DNA from: Liolophura sinensis
Taxonomy: Eukaryota > Mollusca > Polyplacophora > Chitonida > Chitonidae
Direction: 5' to 3'
Assembly (NCBI RefSeq): GCF_032854445.1
Contig: NC_088302.1
Location: 31,279,979 to 31,343,978, forward strand
Length of the DNA: 64,000 nt
The notes beneath the pieces are model-generated. The model did no database searches. It was given only the letters and a program-made list of their open reading frames with translations, and was not told the origin of the DNA. The position numbers and the translations under genes are program-made. Shown here piece by piece: positions 61,601 to 64,000 of this stretch (position 1 is the first letter of the stretch; the number at the start of each line of letters is the position of its first letter).

Positions 61601-64000
61601 TAGAGCCAACCCTTTCATGGTTTTTCAGATAATGGCGTGCTCTCGTAAGCGCTTTTCGAGCTGGTATGTAAAAATATCAGAAAGAAACACCTTTGGTTGA
61701 GAATGCTGCCTGTGGAAAATAATCTATGGCTGACAAGGTTAAATAGTATCTCATGATAGATGTCTGACAGATACCCGGCGATCTTTAACATGATGCACAA
61801 AACATGGACAGATTCCATGTAGCCAATAAGTGGAAACAGGCCTTGTAGCTAAACGATGTTTGTTTGATCACGGCTGTTGGGTAACTGCTGCAGTGCAGGC
61901 AAATTGCCTGAGTCTAAAGGGAACCTCGTCCAGCTGTGGTTGCTACATGATGGGTATAGCATTGCGTCGATGATGTACGCCTTGGACAATAAACTTACCA
62001 TTCTGGAAAAAAAATTATATTATGACCAATCAGTCAATCAGGTATTCAAGGCCATTTAATTTGAGTGCCCTGAAATCGCTCCGTTCGTTGTAGTTTTCTT
62101 CTTATCTTATAAGAGTACACGATCAATTACTGCCTGCTTTGACGGCTCTGCTAACATGTTTATAAACATGGTTAATTAAGAAAATTGTATCTATCAAAAC
62201 AATTTTGCTGAGGTAGTCCCTCGTGACTTGTACTTTCTTCTTAATGTTTAGTCTCCTCTTCTCCCCATGTTGTAATATGTACCTACTGATCTACTCCAGA
62301 TTATAGAGCAAACCCTCTCATTTTATTCTTAAATTCTCCAAGTCATTCTCCCAAAAATCTACTTTTTCAGGCGAACCAATACTTACAAATGCACAACGGG
62401 GAGCCTTTCATCGGGTCTTGCATAAGGCATTACAGTTATCCACTTTGTTAATGTACATTCCTCATTTCACACCTTTAGTATCCACTAATGACAAAATTCT
62501 GACATATTTTAACCATATAGGCAAAACAACTGCGCAGATATCACCAACATATAATGTCTTTGTGGCAGTATTGTCCACTCCGTGCCCTGAGGCAGTTCTT
62601 GACCCCAAATGCGCGAATTACTCATGTGTAGCCTGTATAGGGTACTTCATGACATGGCAGAAATATTGTTCAATGCAACGTTAAACTCCATGTAAACAAA
62701 CAGCAAACAGAAGGAGCCACGTGTATAAACTCGTAAACACTATTTTAGACACAAGAAATACAGAGACGAAAAACCTGTTTTCAAGAATAAAACATTTAAG
62801 TCGTTACTGTGACGATGTAAGGCGTTATTTATCAGTGCATGAAAACCAGCCTTGGGCTGAGAACTCTTGGTAAGGCAACACAACCTCAGAGGCTCCTGAA
62901 CAGAATTACGGTGTTATGCGTCCATGCCATTTCCAATAGGAGATATTTATTTATTATTAAGTTTAATTCGTTGACACAAATCCACAAATCCACATCTGTT
63001 CGACGTTACCAGAGTTTAGGGTTCTGAATAGTTTTTAAACTGTTTCTGTGAGAGGTAAAACTATAACCCACGACACAAAAGATTTGCCACATGCAATAAG
63101 GGCTAAAAGTAAATGTAGCCTACCGTTCAACTGTAACTAAAGTAGAAACAGAATGGAGCATTTAAGAAATGGTTTAAGGCCGTGTCGACAGTCTTGTTAT
63201 ATTATGTAGAAACAGATATGTAACAAAAAGAATCTGACATATTAAGAACACCCGCGGCTGACAAATATATTCTGGTTTGCATGCATATGTATTAATATTT
63301 TATTTCTCTAATCAAACTTAAAACTTAGATAGGAAAATTTTAAAAACTGTGTAAATTTTTTCAGGGATGTGCGTGCGTACTGTGTCCCAAGCAGCCCAGA
63401 ATCTCTCCATTAACATGTCGTTGTTGCTTTTGTTAATTTATGTGTGTATCGGTGGGGGGGGGGTCAAGTTGTACCCATCTTCAGTCAAGTCGTACCCACC
63501 ATTTAATTGGTAAACCCAATGTCATATTAGGCTGATAAAGCATACAGTTATATAGTTCAGTGAGGATTTGTCGGTGTTGAAGCTTTACAGCTTCTTTGCA
63601 GGTGTCCTTCTCCATTTCTTAATCAGGCGCATTAACTGATCTTCTCATCAAGTGAAGCGACAAATTTCGTATTTATATATAAAACCAATGTTCTTCAGGC
63701 GGAATCTGGTATGACTTGTTTGTATACATTTAATGCAACTTCCATTTCGACAATTTTGCATGAATGTATATCACTGGTGTACCGTGATTTCTCTTTATTT
63801 GCTTGAATGCGTTTTCAGAAATACATGTCGAAAAAATGTCAGAAATATTAATTAAGTACTTAGATTTAATTTAACGGACTTCACTAAAGTTGGGTACGAC
63901 TTGGCCTGCGGAAGAGTTTGTGAAAGGGATCACTCAACATCACTTAAAAAAAAACAACAAATAAAACAGTCGAACTTCTTTTGAATAGCTTCAGAGGGCT

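Larger units (their letters stand above)
53895..64000. other. Right flank, probably FReD-gene intron plus unknown DNA
   Basis: Searched by eye on the plus strand for the later FReD blocks (tryptophan-rich AWWY-type motif, GGTH-type motif) without success. The stretch contains one SINE, a 53-bp tandem repeat and a perfect inverted repeat. Short frames at 58,824-59,036 and 62,418-62,684 have no recognised homology. Confidence 0.5.

Noticed and set aside
1..64000. CRISPR arrays, bacterial operons or phage-like modules
   Set aside because: Tandem repeats here lack regular spacers. Genes are intron-split and isolated, which shows nuclear animal DNA.

Overview
The window looks like nuclear DNA of an invertebrate animal, most likely a mollusc (possibly a bivalve; the species cannot be fixed from the sequence). 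The grounds are AT-rich DNA, sparse short exons bounded by GT/AG sites, many tRNA-derived SINEs of a kind I associate with molluscs, abundant minisatellites and no operon-like gene packing. Most long open frames are SINE or minisatellite translations, not genes.

Layout. 1-8,214: intronic or intergenic DNA beyond the last visible exon of a minus-strand gene. 8,215-11,863: the 5' end of a centrosomal protein 135 (CEP135) gene on the minus strand, with three coding exons (237 residues) and two 5'-untranslated exon pieces; the other three quarters of the protein should lie left of the window. 11.9-21.7 kb: intergenic, with SINEs, a MITE-like element with 30-bp inverted ends and a decayed LINE-like fragment. 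21,726-29,146: a complete six-exon plus-strand gene for a 220-residue four-pass membrane protein of the TMEM272-like family, with two identical PPSYES motifs on separate exons. Its introns hold a 60-bp minisatellite split by a SINE, a triplicated exon/intron junction, and a SINE ending next to the last splice acceptor. 29.2-43.1 kb: gene-poor, made largely of dispersed repeats and SINEs. 43,119-43,314: a candidate first exon of an unidentified secreted or membrane protein. 43.3-51.5 kb: repeats, including a 57-bp minisatellite open in several frames. 51,559-53,894: the first two exons of a secreted fibrinogen-related-domain (FReD) protein, whose remaining domain was not found before the right edge. 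53.9-64 kb: no recognised exon.

The genes are unrelated in function: centriole assembly, a membrane protein of unknown role, and a probable extracellular lectin-like protein. The mobile fraction explains much of the rest. At least four SINE types are present, several with 10-14 bp target-site duplications. At least two longer dispersed repeat families without recognisable coding capacity also recur, and these are the best candidates for undescribed elements.
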